The notes beneath the pieces were generated by a model, which worked only from the letters and a program-made list of their open reading frames with translations, was not told where the DNA came from and ran no database searches. 64,000 bases of DNA. Origin: an archaeon. Lineage in GTDB: Archaea; Thermoproteota; Nitrososphaeria; Nitrososphaerales; Gagatemarchaeaceae. Location of the stretch: the NCBI GenBank assembly GCA_021786575.1, contig JAJYMY010000002.1, forward strand, positions 62,001 to 126,000, in the 5' to 3' direction. This document shows, one piece after another, positions 15,570 through 24,998 of this stretch (its first letter is position 1; every line of letters starts with the position of its first letter). The translations under genes were made by a program, and so were the position numbers.

Positions 15570-18416
15570 TCAGCCTCCCCAGTACTGCCTGGTAGTGACG
15601 AACCTGATTTTCGCTTCGAGCAAATCCCTGTAGAACGCCTCCTCGTCGTCGTGCATCTCCGCTAGAATCCTGGACGCGGTCTGGGGACCTACACCATAGA
15701 CGGTCTGAGCAACGACCGCCTTCTTGCCGTACGACAAGACTAGGTCCGCCCCGCGTCTGGCTCGCGAGAGCTCCGAGCGGTCCTCCTCGCTCAACTGCGC
15801 CCTTGCTTCTCTCTTCTTGATTAGGTCTGACACCTTGGTTGTCCCCCAATAGCAAGGGACCAGTAGCCCCGACCCGCAGTTTCCGCACCGAGGCTCCTCG
15901 GGGACTTCGCCCACCGTAGTCTGACCCTGGTTGTAGCCACACTTGACGCAAAGAAGGCTCACCTCTGTCCCGAATATGGTCGCCTTCAACCTCTGATACG
16001 ACGACTTTCCCAGTGAGTCAGGGGCTACGGCTTCTGGAACCTCGAGGTACCTGTAGAGGAGACTGTATGCGATGGGGGTGGGCCTCTCGCCCGCCTGAAA
16101 AGTCCCAACCGCAATCTTGCCGCCCCCTACTGCTAGTAGGACTCCTTTCGAGTGCTCCATGTCGATTAAGTCTCTCCCGCTCTCCTGCAGCGCCTCTTCG
16201 AAGATTGGGGTCTTCTCAAAGCGGGTCGGGAGCGAACAGAGGTTGGGGTGGGCAATCAGCTTCCCTCGCTTCAACGCTCCGAACCTCTCGGCCACGAACT
16301 TGACCCGTGCGGGGAAGGGGAAGTTTCTCTGAACAGCGACCGCGTAGGTCCTTTCTAGCTCCTCTGGCGACAGTCCCATCAACTCTCTGGCCATTACCTT
16401 CAGGTCCAGCTCCGCCGTTTCAGTCGTGAGCTCCATCAGAAGCCTATATCCATCGAGCCACCAGACTCTCACCAGCCCCCGCCTGGACAGGATTTCCTCA
16501 AAAACGTAGGCGAAGGTCCTGTTTACCGACTCCCCGAAGCATAGGTGGATGATCAAGTATCGGCCAAACCCTTCGAAAAGGACCAGCTTGTCCGACGGGA
16601 CGGGCGCCCCCATCTTTTTTTGTTCGGCAATCTGGTCTACGACGAGGGCCCGAGCAGCAGAGTCTCCGGGGATGTGCCTCTCAACCCTCTCGACCACGTC
16701 TTGACCTGCATCCAGCGCATCTGAGACCTCCCTCCTCAGCCTCCCCGTCTCCATGGCGAGCTCGTATGGAATCGGCAGCATCTCGCCATCCCACCCCGGT
16801 ACAGCTGCGAGTGGGTCTTCCACCGGGGTAACGTAGATCTTCCTGTCTTCCGCTATCTGTTCCACCTGCCACACCCGTCCCTTGATTATGAAGTGTATCC
16901 CCTTTTTCGCCTTCAGGAGGACGAACTCCTCACCCAGTATACCTACGGTCTGGTTGGTAGACACGTCCGCCACTAGGTATCTCGTCTCATCTGGAATCAT
17001 CGATAGGTTCTCGTAGTAGTATTCCCTCGTCAGCCTGGTCCTGGATAGCGTCTTCCCGTCGAACCTGACCTTCCTGAGCTCTGCGAGGTAGCTTACCGTT
17101 CTGAAGAAGGTGTCCTTCTGGATGTCCTTGAACGGAGCTGCCTTCCTCACCTCCGCGAGCATCTTATCTGCTTCCATCGTCTCGAAGTCCATGAGGTATC
17201 CGGCAACTTGGTGGGCCAGGACATCCAAAGAGTTCGAGTAAGGCCTCGTGGGTTCTATTCTCTTCTGGGCGGCCGAGCGAATGCTGGCGGAGGCCTCCAG
17301 AACGTCATCTGCCGAGACTGTGACAAGCACCCCCTTGGAAACCTTCCCAAGCCGGTGGCCGCTCCTTCCGACGCGCTGCACGAGGCTGGTCACCTGTCTT
17401 GGTGACATGTACTGTATCACCAGGTCTACCGACCCCACATCGATGCCCAGCTCCAGTGTGCTGGTGCAGACAAGGGCCTTCAGCTCTCCGGCCTTGAACG
17501 CCCGCTCCACCCGCTCTCGCTCCTCCCTGGGCAAAGACCCATGATGGACCCCCACATCACTCCTAAGCCTGGTCAGTTTCTCTCCCAGCATTTCGGCGAG
17601 GGTCCTGCTGTTCACGAAGATGAGGGTTGATGTGTGGCAATCGATCAAAGAGTTGATTCGTGTGAGCCTGGCTGCCAGGTCGGGCGCCGAGTATGTCTCC
17701 TTGGCCGCAGACTGGCTCGATTGGTCTGGGGCGGGGTATTCTATGGTGTATGAGAACTCCTTAGGAGCGTCCGCCACCACAATCTTAGCACCTCTATCTC
17801 CGAAGAGGAACTTGGCCGCAACAGCCGGGGTGCCGACGGTAGCAGAGAGCGCGACTAGCTGGAAGTCCGGAGCCACCTTCCTGAGCCGCTCCAGCCCTAC
17901 GCAAAGCTGTACTCCCCGCTTGCTCTCTACAAGGTTGTGGAGCTCGTCCACCACCACAGCCTTCAAGCACGACATATTGGCTCTCATCCTCCGACCTGGG
18001 AGTAGCGCCTGCAGAGTCTCCGGCGTAGTTACCATGACGTCGGGGGGGTGCGTCGACTGCCTCGCCCTCTGGGACCTGGGTGTGTCACCGTGCCTAATGT
18101 CGACTCTGAGCCCGAGTTTGGCGCACCATGCCTGTAGCCGTTTCAACATATCACGGTTCAGGGCACGCATGGGAGTGATGTACAGCAGTGAAATCCCATC
18201 CCCCTGTCCTTCAGAGACCAGCCTACTGAGCAACGGAAGCACTGCGGCCTCAGTCTTACCTGACCCTGTGGGGGCAACCACGAGGACGTCTTCGCCTCGA
18301 GAGACGATGGGCCACGCCTCGACCTGAGGGGGTGTTGGTTCAACTATCCCTGTGTCTGTCAGAAAACCCCTCACGGCTGGGGCAAGCGCCTCGAACGCGG
18401 ACTGCCCAGTCAACAA
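15570..18416 (-). CDS. Lhr-type superfamily 2 helicase, paralogue A
   Basis: 948 residues. Two RecA domains: motif I TGSGKT (50-55), motif II DELH (157-160), SAT in ALSATVG, and motif VI QRVGRSGH. Then the Lhr winged-helix and beta-barrel core, a four-Cys zinc-binding segment near 823-848 (CVKCG...CGNCG), and a helix-hairpin-helix-like VYGVGPQTASRIL near 904-916. Lhr enzymes are 3'-5' DNA translocases implicated in replication-coupled repair; some archaeal forms act on RNA. It heads an operon with the unknown protein and the phosphoesterase, and is divergent from the SMC-like gene (117 bp between starts). Confidence 0.93.
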   Translation of the reverse strand: MLTGQSAFEALAPAVRGFLTDTGIVEPTPPQVEAWPIVSRGEDVLVVAPTGSGKTEAAVLPLLSRLVSEGQGDGISLLYITPMRALNRDMLKRLQAWCAKLGLRVDIRHGDTPRSQRARQSTHPPDVMVTTPETLQALLPGRRMRANMSCLKAVVVDELHNLVESKRGVQLCVGLERLRKVAPDFQLVALSATVGTPAVAAKFLFGDRGAKIVVADAPKEFSYTIEYPAPDQSSQSAAKETYSAPDLAARLTRINSLIDCHTSTLIFVNSRTLAEMLGEKLTRLRSDVGVHHGSLPREERERVERAFKAGELKALVCTSTLELGIDVGSVDLVIQYMSPRQVTSLVQRVGRSGHRLGKVSKGVLVTVSADDVLEASASIRSAAQKRIEPTRPYSNSLDVLAHQVAGYLMDFETMEADKMLAEVRKAAPFKDIQKDTFFRTVSYLAELRKVRFDGKTLSRTRLTREYYYENLSMIPDETRYLVADVSTNQTVGILGEEFVLLKAKKGIHFIIKGRVWQVEQIAEDRKIYVTPVEDPLAAVPGWDGEMLPIPYELAMETGRLRREVSDALDAGQDVVERVERHIPGDSAARALVVDQIAEQKKMGAPVPSDKLVLFEGFGRYLIIHLCFGESVNRTFAYVFEEILSRRGLVRVWWLDGYRLLMELTTETAELDLKVMARELMGLSPEELERTYAVAVQRNFPFPARVKFVAERFGALKRGKLIAHPNLCSLPTRFEKTPIFEEALQESGRDLIDMEHSKGVLLAVGGGKIAVGTFQAGERPTPIAYSLLYRYLEVPEAVAPDSLGKSSYQRLKATIFGTEVSLLCVKCGYNQGQTTVGEVPEEPRCGNCGSGLLVPCYWGTTKVSDLIKKREARAQLSEEDRSELSRARRGADLVLSYGKKAVVAQTVYGVGPQTASRILAEMHDDEEAFYRDLLEAKIRFVTTRQYWGG

Positions 18417-18533
18417 AGGTGAGAAAGCTTCCCGCCGATTTAAGTTATCATGGGAGGGAGGTCAGTGAAACTGTATTGTGGCCTCTGGGGGGACAAGGTC
18501 TAAAAGCGCCTTGAGCACGCGCAGGCTGGAAGC

Positions 18534-20540
18534 TTGTCTCGAAGCGTCAGAGAGGTCTCTCAGGAGAGGCCGTCGCATCTTACCGCAGTCAAGGAGATAA
18601 TCCTAGAGAATTTCATGAGCTACGAGTATGCCAGGATACCACTCCGCGAGGGGTTGAATCTAATCGTCGGCCCCAACGGGGCCGGGAAGTCGTCTGTACT
18701 TCTTGCCATTTCCGTAGCCTTCGGGCAGGCGTATACGGAAAGGTCGAGGAAGCTCTCAGATCTCATCAGGCGCGGCAAAGACATCGCCAGGGTCTCTCTA
18801 ATCTTCGACAACGCCCAGCAGGCGGGGAGGAGGCCAATTCCTTACTCGAAATCCGACACCTTCATGCTAAGCAGGTACCTGAGGCGCGACGGTTCGTACT
18901 GGTTCGAAGCGGACTACAAGGAGATAGACAAGAGCGAAGTCGTGAGGCTCCTCCATGAGTTCGGCATCAACCCGGACAACCTGCTCATTATAATGCACCA
19001 GGGGATGATAGAAGAGCTGGGCGCCGTCACACCCCAAGAGCGCCTGAGGATGGTCGAAGAGGCAGTGGGGTTCTCCGAGTACAGACAGAGAATCATGACG
19101 GCCGAGCAGGAGCTGGGAGGGCTAGTGGGGGAGGAGAGTTCCCTCCTGCAGCTCATAGACAACGCTAACCAGGCCCTCGAATACTGGAAGCAAGTATATG
19201 ACCGCTACCAGGAGAAGCGGAGCCTAATCGAACACAGGGACCTCCTGGCGAAAGAACTTCTCTGGAGCACTGAAAATAAAATCAACAAGGCCCTCCAAGG
19301 CGCCGAGGAGAAAATCGCTTCGAAGTCCAAAGCGCTTGAAGACCTGAAGTCGCAGCAGGCTGAGGTCTCTTCAGATGCCGAGCAGGCGCACCAATCACTT
19401 CTGGACAAGCAGGTGGAACTGCGCAAGCTCTACTATGCCCTTGTGAGGGCTGAGTCGGAAAAGGCGAAGGACGCATCGGCACGCGACGTCTACCGGTCGA
19501 TAAAGGATGACTTTTCAGGACTTACAGCCACAATCGACGAGATCCTGTCGAAGGGAGGCGACAGGAACGCGAGGAGGCTCAGGGAGTTAGCAGCATATAT
19601 CGGACAGAAGAGCCAGTCGGCAGAAGAGGACGCCCAGCGCCGCAAGATGGAGCTAGACCGAGAGGTCTCTTCATTGCAACCAGAAATCACCAAAACCGAG
19701 GACCTAATCAGCCGCACTACCGACAGTTACGTGTCATTCAGGGTCAAAGCTGAGGTCCTTTCTTACCGCATCAAGGTGACCGAATCAGACCTACATGACA
19801 TCGAGAGGGCCGCCAGAGAGTACAAGGCAGAACTGGACAAGTTGGCTCAGGACCTCGAAAGAGCTGGTGCCAAGATGGAAACGGCGCGCCAGCCATACGA
19901 AGTCTCGGAGGAGTTGAAACTCGTGTCAGCTCATATCCAGAAGATGCAGGACGTGCCAGACGACGCCGAGAAGATCTACAACGACTATTCGGGTAACATC
20001 GAAGAGCTGAAGACGAAGCTCGCCAAGCTCCAGGAGAACAAGAAGTCGATGCTTTCGGAGCTGGAATCGCGTAAAGGAGTCTGGAAGAAGGCCATAGAGG
20101 ACCTCATCGAAACTGTGGACCCATCCTACCAAGCGGTCCTATCCGCGGCGGACGCGAGCGGTTTCATAAAGTTCGAGCAGGCGGACACCATCGAAGAAGC
20201 TGGCCTCGACCTTTATGTCGGGTTCAGGGGAGGCGCACCTACCACCCTCGATCCTTTCACCCAGAGCGGAGGAGAGCGGTCCGTCGCCCTAATGGCATTC
20301 ATCCTGTCGCTCCAGGCGAGGATAGTCTCACCGCTGAGGGCGATGGACGAGTTCGATATACATATGGATCCCAAGAACAGAGAAGCAATGTTCAAGATGA
20401 TCCTGTCACAGATGAAACAAAGGGAAGCCTCCCAGTACATCGTCATAACCCCGTCCATACTGACGGTGTTCGACAAGAGGGCCCACGTCATTACGGTCCA
20501 GGCGGTCCACGGCTCGTCAGAGGTCAAGGAACTGAGATAA
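18534..20540 (+). CDS. Short SMC-like ATPase (archaeal Smc5/6-related)
   Basis: 668 residues. The N-terminal head has Walker A GPNGAGKSS (46-54) and the SMC-type QGMIEELGAVTPQERL...VEEAVGFSEY segment. A coiled coil of about 195-540 follows. The C-terminal head has the ABC signature QSGGERS (577-583) and Walker B AMDEFDIHMDPKNR (from about 603). The MDPKNR and TQSGGERS forms resemble Smc5/6 more than canonical SMC or Rad50. There is no room for a full ~150-residue hinge and no Rad50 zinc hook (CxxC), so the coil apex is minimal. Start TTG 18534. One base separates it from the kleisin-like gene. Confidence 0.85.
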   Translation: MSRSVREVSQERPSHLTAVKEIILENFMSYEYARIPLREGLNLIVGPNGAGKSSVLLAISVAFGQAYTERSRKLSDLIRRGKDIARVSLIFDNAQQAGRRPIPYSKSDTFMLSRYLRRDGSYWFEADYKEIDKSEVVRLLHEFGINPDNLLIIMHQGMIEELGAVTPQERLRMVEEAVGFSEYRQRIMTAEQELGGLVGEESSLLQLIDNANQALEYWKQVYDRYQEKRSLIEHRDLLAKELLWSTENKINKALQGAEEKIASKSKALEDLKSQQAEVSSDAEQAHQSLLDKQVELRKLYYALVRAESEKAKDASARDVYRSIKDDFSGLTATIDEILSKGGDRNARRLRELAAYIGQKSQSAEEDAQRRKMELDREVSSLQPEITKTEDLISRTTDSYVSFRVKAEVLSYRIKVTESDLHDIERAAREYKAELDKLAQDLERAGAKMETARQPYEVSEELKLVSAHIQKMQDVPDDAEKIYNDYSGNIEELKTKLAKLQENKKSMLSELESRKGVWKKAIEDLIETVDPSYQAVLSAADASGFIKFEQADTIEEAGLDLYVGFRGGAPTTLDPFTQSGGERSVALMAFILSLQARIVSPLRAMDEFDIHMDPKNREAMFKMILSQMKQREASQYIVITPSILTVFDKRAHVITVQAVHGSSEVKELR

Positions 20541-20541
20541 A

Positions 20542-21300
20542 TTGGCGCAGACTAAGCTAGATGACTATCTCAGGGTGATAGAACTGTGCCATGACGTCGA
20601 AACCAGCAGCGCTAACCCCTTCGATGTGGATATAAAGGAGAAGATACTCTTGTTGAAACAGAGGCTCCCGGAGCTCAAGCTCCTAGACGAACTACTGGTG
20701 GACTCGGAGGCAATGCTCGAGCTGGCGCAGATAGTGAAGCTCCAGGACCAGTGGTTGAAGTCGAGAGCTTCAGCTCTTTTTATCGATCCACTTCTCATCC
20801 AGCTCAAGGTGAAGCTCCTCTCCAAGGAGGCTCTCACAGAGGCGTTCGTCAAGAGCTGGCACCCCGTAGCCCAGGTGGATCAGCTGTCTCCTAAGGGGCT
20901 CGAGAGGGCCTTCGTTTACTGGCGTGAGCTCATCCCTATATCTGAGCGGTTCAAGGACCAATTTGGGAGCTACGGGGTCAGGCCGGGGATGGTTGACTAC
21001 ACCGACCTGGTCAGCCTCGGCGTCTTCACCAAGGAAGAGTTTGAAGACGAACTGACACGATTGCACAGAGAGCTCCTGGTGAAGTCCGGCGGAGGCTGGG
21101 TCGACTACCGCCAGTTCATAGAGGACGAAAGCTTCGAGACCAAAGTCAGGAGGGCTTATCTCATCGCATTCCTCATAAGCGAAGGGAGGGCGCTGCTGAA
21201 GACCGAGCCCCTAACAGGAAGAATTTGGATCCTAGGCCTGGCAGAGAGGACGAAGGGGGTGCCGAAGTCAGTCGCTATATCCATTACCGGTGAGAACTGA
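20542..21300 (+). CDS. Kleisin-like (ScpA/Nse4-type) partner of the SMC-like protein
   Basis: 252 residues. The N-terminal segment NPFDVDIKEKI followed by a helix ending in LKSRASALF parallels archaeal ScpA, where DPWDIDI precedes a helix ending in RMKSE. The C-terminal ~50 residues (AYLIAFLISEGRALLKTEP then GRIWIL) look like the kleisin winged helix that binds the cap of the second SMC head. The middle is variable, where KITE subunits bind. This is pattern-level similarity, not proof. TTG start 1 bp after the SMC gene; the stop overlaps the next ATG, so the three are translationally coupled. Confidence 0.65.
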   Translation: MAQTKLDDYLRVIELCHDVETSSANPFDVDIKEKILLLKQRLPELKLLDELLVDSEAMLELAQIVKLQDQWLKSRASALFIDPLLIQLKVKLLSKEALTEAFVKSWHPVAQVDQLSPKGLERAFVYWRELIPISERFKDQFGSYGVRPGMVDYTDLVSLGVFTKEEFEDELTRLHRELLVKSGGGWVDYRQFIEDESFETKVRRAYLIAFLISEGRALLKTEPLTGRIWILGLAERTKGVPKSVAISITGEN

Positions 21301-21860
21301 TGGAACCAGAAACTGCCGACAGGGCGCTCCTAGAAAGGAAGGTCAGGCGAGCTTTTCAGGTTCTAGTTCTCCAGCGCGGCCGTAACCCCGGAGTCAAGGG
21401 GTGGGAGATGAAGCGGCACCTGGGAAGGGACTACCGCAAGATAATCGAGGTGCTCTCAGAAGACGTTGCTCCCCTGGGTCTAGAGGTGTTCGAGGTGAAG
21501 GGCATCGACGGGACCGACGATTCGTCCCGCTTCCTCCTGAGGTTCAAGGAGCCCCCCACGATAGCAGAAGCGGAAACGTCAGGCATCAGGATAGACGACC
21601 TGGCTGTCCTCGCGGCAACCATCGCCTTCGTCAACTCCAAGGCCGGCCGTGCCGCCAGGCGTGAGGCCGAACAATTCCTCAGAGAAAAGTTCCCGAGGTG
21701 GCGGATCGACTACTCACTTGACCGGTATGTCAAGCGAGGCTACCTTGAGCAGGACGAACGGGCGATGCTCCACGTAGGCTGGAGGACCAGGGCAGAGGTG
21801 GACGAGAAGACTCTGATGACGCTTATTCTGTCGCGCGCTCAGGAAGCAGCGAAAAAGTAG
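21300..21860 (+). CDS. KITE-like tandem winged-helix protein (ScpB/Nse1-type)
   Basis: 186 residues, apparently two winged helices: about 10-85 (FQVLVLQRG, GWEMKRHLG, SRFLLRF) and about 95-165 (DDLAVLAATIAFVNS, REAEQFLREKF, RYVKRGYLEQDE). The latter ends in MLHVGWRTRAEVD, reminiscent of the GPRxxxEL motif closing Nse1 and Nse3. KITE proteins bind the kleisin of SMC complexes. No RING domain follows, unlike eukaryotic Nse1. ATG overlaps the previous stop by one base. The 3' end overlaps the convergent Lhr gene by 22 bp. The assignment is inference from pattern and operon. Confidence 0.6.
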   Translation: MEPETADRALLERKVRRAFQVLVLQRGRNPGVKGWEMKRHLGRDYRKIIEVLSEDVAPLGLEVFEVKGIDGTDDSSRFLLRFKEPPTIAEAETSGIRIDDLAVLAATIAFVNSKAGRAARREAEQFLREKFPRWRIDYSLDRYVKRGYLEQDERAMLHVGWRTRAEVDEKTLMTLILSRAQEAAKK

Positions 21861-24709
21861 CGCTTGCGCAGCGCCTCCCTCTCACCTTCGATGATGAGGT
21901 CGACGACGTCCGTCCCTTCCTTCCTCATCTTCGCGGCCAAGCCAGAGGCTTCTGCCAGCTTTATCCCTCTCCCAGCCATGATCATATCCGCGGCATGGCC
22001 GTATTCCTTCCTCAGGTCGGACGACCTCCTGAGCGCTTCGACTAGTTTCAACTTGGCTCCCGTGAGGACGGTCCTGCTCCTTGCCTTCATGGCCAGCGAG
22101 AAGGCGTTCTCGTAGGAGTCGGTAGAGAGCCCCAGTGCCTGCTTCCCGCACGCCGGGCAGCTCTCGAGCCCCTCTAGGTCTGTGACTTTTCTCAGCTCCA
22201 GGAAGTTCCAACAGTTTGTGCAGACCGCCACGAGGAACGTCTCGTTGATCCTGGCCCTGGTCGATTGCCTCAGGAGGGCCCTCAGTCTCTCTGGGGCGAC
22301 TATCTCCCCCCGCCTGCTGATCTCTTCCACCCCGATTCTGGCGATGGGAGTGAGCCCTTCGTATTCCACCAATCTCACCTCGATTGCACCAGCGTGGATT
22401 TTCTCGATCACATCGGCCGCCGCCGAAAGGTCGAAGTCATCGTGGAATATCATGCTCATCGCCTCTTCGTAGACGGGGGTGTCCCTGAGGGCCTCAATAA
22501 TCCCCGTTATTGAGACGCTCGCGTAGTCCGCGTCTTTGGCGATGGCGCCGCACTTCTTCCCCGCATGGATGAGCCGTCGCTTGAAGATGCCACTCCTCTC
22601 CACTGCGTTCTCCGTCACGGTTTTCAGGTCGAACGTATGGAGCTCCTCAATCACGGAGAGGACGGTGGCGGGGGTAACCTCGGCCTCAATCACTATCCTG
22701 TAGGGGTCCTGATGGACTGCCACCGATTGGCCCGTCCGTTCCGATACTAGGTGCCCAATCACCCTTGCCAAAAGCCTGTTCACCCTGTGCCCGAAAGCCG
22801 CCTGTATGATCAGATACTTGTCCCACTTCTCGATGGTCACCAGCCTCTCCGAGGGTATGGGGAGCTTAGCCGCCTGCTGTTCCGCGACCTCCTTCAGAGA
22901 TTCCTGGAGAGCGTCTCTGGGGACCGGGTACGTCCTGGCAAGCTCGTCCAAGTATTTCTCCTCTATCCCTTTCTCTAGCTCTTCAGCGTATCTCCTCCGC
23001 ACAGCACCCACTTCTGCAGCGACTTCCCTCGGGACTGGTATCTCATCCCCGACCCAGTGGGGGACCGCTCCCGTCGGATCCTCTTCCGATCTCACATACA
23101 CCTTGTTCCCATAAATCTGCTCTATCTTCCAGCACCTCCCCGCCTCCACGAACTTTACCCCGACCTCCCCGTATTCCGACACGAATGCTTCGTCAAGGGT
23201 GCCGACGAACGTGTCCCCTTCGATGACCATGTACTGCTTCTCGTCTGGAATCATCGAGAGGTTATCGAAGTAGTATTGGAAGAGCGGCTTAACGTCCCTC
23301 GCTCGGAAGACCCTCCCATCTGATTCGCTGTAGTATGCCAGGCGGGGATAGCGCTCCCTCATGTAGGTGAGCACCTTCCTCATCTTCTCTTTATCGAGTT
23401 CAGCATAGGCGTAACTCCTCTTGAAGAGAGCCATCAGATCATCGAAGTTCCAGTTGCCCTGCTCGATGAGCAGCCCGGCGACCTGATGTATGGCTACGTC
23501 ATAGGGGTTGAAGATTGGTTCGAGGGGCTCGAGTTCACCCATCACCGCCTTCCTGCAGAGAACAGCGGCTTCCAGCGTGTCATCAGAATCCTGGGTAATC
23601 ACCAGCCCGTTGGAGACCTCGCCTACCTTATGCCCGCTCCGCCCTACCCTCTGAATCAGCCTAGTTACCTGCCTCGGGGAGTTGTACTGGACTACGTACT
23701 CTAGGAATCCTATGTCAATACCGAGCTCAAGGCTGCTAGTGCATATGACTCCTAGCAGCTTCCCTTCCTTTAGGCTCCTTTCGACGGCCTCTCTGGTCGC
23801 CTTGGACAGCGAGCTGTGGTGGACCGCTATGGCGAATTCTGGGTCCCACACCCTGAACCGATTCGACAGCGCCTCCGCCTCAGACCTAGTGTTCGTGAAG
23901 ATGAGGACCGATCTGTACTTCTCTACCAGCTCCCTGACTGTCCTGAGCCTTGCTGCCACCTCGGGGTATGAATATATCGCGTCGGCGAGGATTCTGTCAT
24001 CCCCGGTCGCCCTGGGGGATGCGACTTTCAGAGACAGGCTCTTTTCGACTGGGACGCGTACCACCTCGCACTGTCTCCCGCTCCCCACGAGGAACTGGGC
24101 GACCTTTTCGGGGGAACCTATAGTGGCCGAGAGCCCGATGACCTGGAGCTCCTTCTCTGCCACATCTCTGAGCCTCTCTAGCCCAACGCTCAGCTGGCTC
24201 CCCCTCTTGTCCTCTGAAAGCTCGTGGACCTCGTCTACCACTACCCATCTAAGTTTCACCAGGTTCTGCCTGATTCGCCTCCCTACAAGGAGGATTTGGA
24301 GAGTCTCCGGTGTCGTGATAAGTATGTCGGGAGGGGCGAGGCTCAGATTGGTCCTCTCAGCCTGGCTGCTATCTCCATGCCTCACTCCAAGCCTGATGTC
24401 GAAGCGCTTGCACCACCACTGCATCCTCTCAAGCATGTCCCTGTTGAGGGCCCTAAGCGGGGTAATGTACAGTAGTTTCGTCCCCTTTTCTCTCGACTCG
24501 CCCTCACGGATGAGGGCGTCTAGGATTGGAAGCAGCGCGGCTTCAGTCTTCCCGGTCCCTGTTGGGGCCATCAGAAGCGCATTCTTACCTTCTCTGACTA
24601 CAGGGAGGAGCTTAGCCTGGGGATCAGTGGGCACTTCGAAGCCTCGCTCCCTTAGCGCCGCAAGCAGGGGGGGCGAAAGCAGTTGGAAGACATTCTGTTC
24701 CTGCACCAC
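21839..24709 (-). CDS. Lhr-type superfamily 2 helicase, paralogue B
   Basis: 956 residues, same architecture as paralogue A: TGTGKT (50-55), DEVH (159-162), LSATIG, QRVGRSGH, winged-helix and barrel core, and a four-Cys segment (CTNCW...CPACG, about 830-855) followed by a helical C-terminus with a helix-hairpin-helix-like IMAGRGIKLAEASGL. It differs clearly in sequence from A, so the two are ancient paralogues (aLhr1/aLhr2-like) rather than a recent duplication. It converges on the SMC operon with a 22-bp overlap. Confidence 0.93.
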   Translation of the reverse strand: MVQEQNVFQLLSPPLLAALRERGFEVPTDPQAKLLPVVREGKNALLMAPTGTGKTEAALLPILDALIREGESREKGTKLLYITPLRALNRDMLERMQWWCKRFDIRLGVRHGDSSQAERTNLSLAPPDILITTPETLQILLVGRRIRQNLVKLRWVVVDEVHELSEDKRGSQLSVGLERLRDVAEKELQVIGLSATIGSPEKVAQFLVGSGRQCEVVRVPVEKSLSLKVASPRATGDDRILADAIYSYPEVAARLRTVRELVEKYRSVLIFTNTRSEAEALSNRFRVWDPEFAIAVHHSSLSKATREAVERSLKEGKLLGVICTSSLELGIDIGFLEYVVQYNSPRQVTRLIQRVGRSGHKVGEVSNGLVITQDSDDTLEAAVLCRKAVMGELEPLEPIFNPYDVAIHQVAGLLIEQGNWNFDDLMALFKRSYAYAELDKEKMRKVLTYMRERYPRLAYYSESDGRVFRARDVKPLFQYYFDNLSMIPDEKQYMVIEGDTFVGTLDEAFVSEYGEVGVKFVEAGRCWKIEQIYGNKVYVRSEEDPTGAVPHWVGDEIPVPREVAAEVGAVRRRYAEELEKGIEEKYLDELARTYPVPRDALQESLKEVAEQQAAKLPIPSERLVTIEKWDKYLIIQAAFGHRVNRLLARVIGHLVSERTGQSVAVHQDPYRIVIEAEVTPATVLSVIEELHTFDLKTVTENAVERSGIFKRRLIHAGKKCGAIAKDADYASVSITGIIEALRDTPVYEEAMSMIFHDDFDLSAAADVIEKIHAGAIEVRLVEYEGLTPIARIGVEEISRRGEIVAPERLRALLRQSTRARINETFLVAVCTNCWNFLELRKVTDLEGLESCPACGKQALGLSTDSYENAFSLAMKARSRTVLTGAKLKLVEALRRSSDLRKEYGHAADMIMAGRGIKLAEASGLAAKMRKEGTDVVDLIIEGEREALRKRYFFAAS

Positions 24710-24998
24710 TCACCGACTCCAAAGACATGCTGGGTGTGGCGTCAAGAACCGGCAGAAACTCTCGGCCCCCTCCAATAAGTTTGCGGTCAGTTAGGCATGA
24801 GAGGAGTCAAAGCGGCGAAAGTGAACTGCGGATTCAGCACGGGTTTAACGTAACTTAATTAGCTAAAGCGGCTCAAATCAGCCCACCTCCAAGCGGTTAA
24901 CAGGGAGAAAAAGAAGGATGAGTAGTCTCCAATCAAGTTACCAGAACCCCGAGCATCGCCTTAAATAACTGACTATAACATAAGTTATCGAACGGATA
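24710..24998 (+). promoter_or_regulatory. Promoter and palindromic operator of the lipoate/PDH operon
   Basis: No gene is seen in the first ~240 bp. A TATA box TTAAATA (24961-24967) predicts transcription from about 24990. Immediately downstream is a perfect inverted repeat, ATAAC (24975-24979) and GTTAT (24984-24988), spacer 4, covering the start site. The first gene of the operon is a DNA-binding regulator, so autoregulation by blocking RNA polymerase is plausible (inference). Confidence 0.55.

Noticed and set aside
23682-24794. Long open frame opposite the second Lhr helicase
   Set aside because: It is a Ser/Arg-rich shadow produced by GC-rich codon use on the other strand; the helicase motifs on the minus strand are unambiguous.
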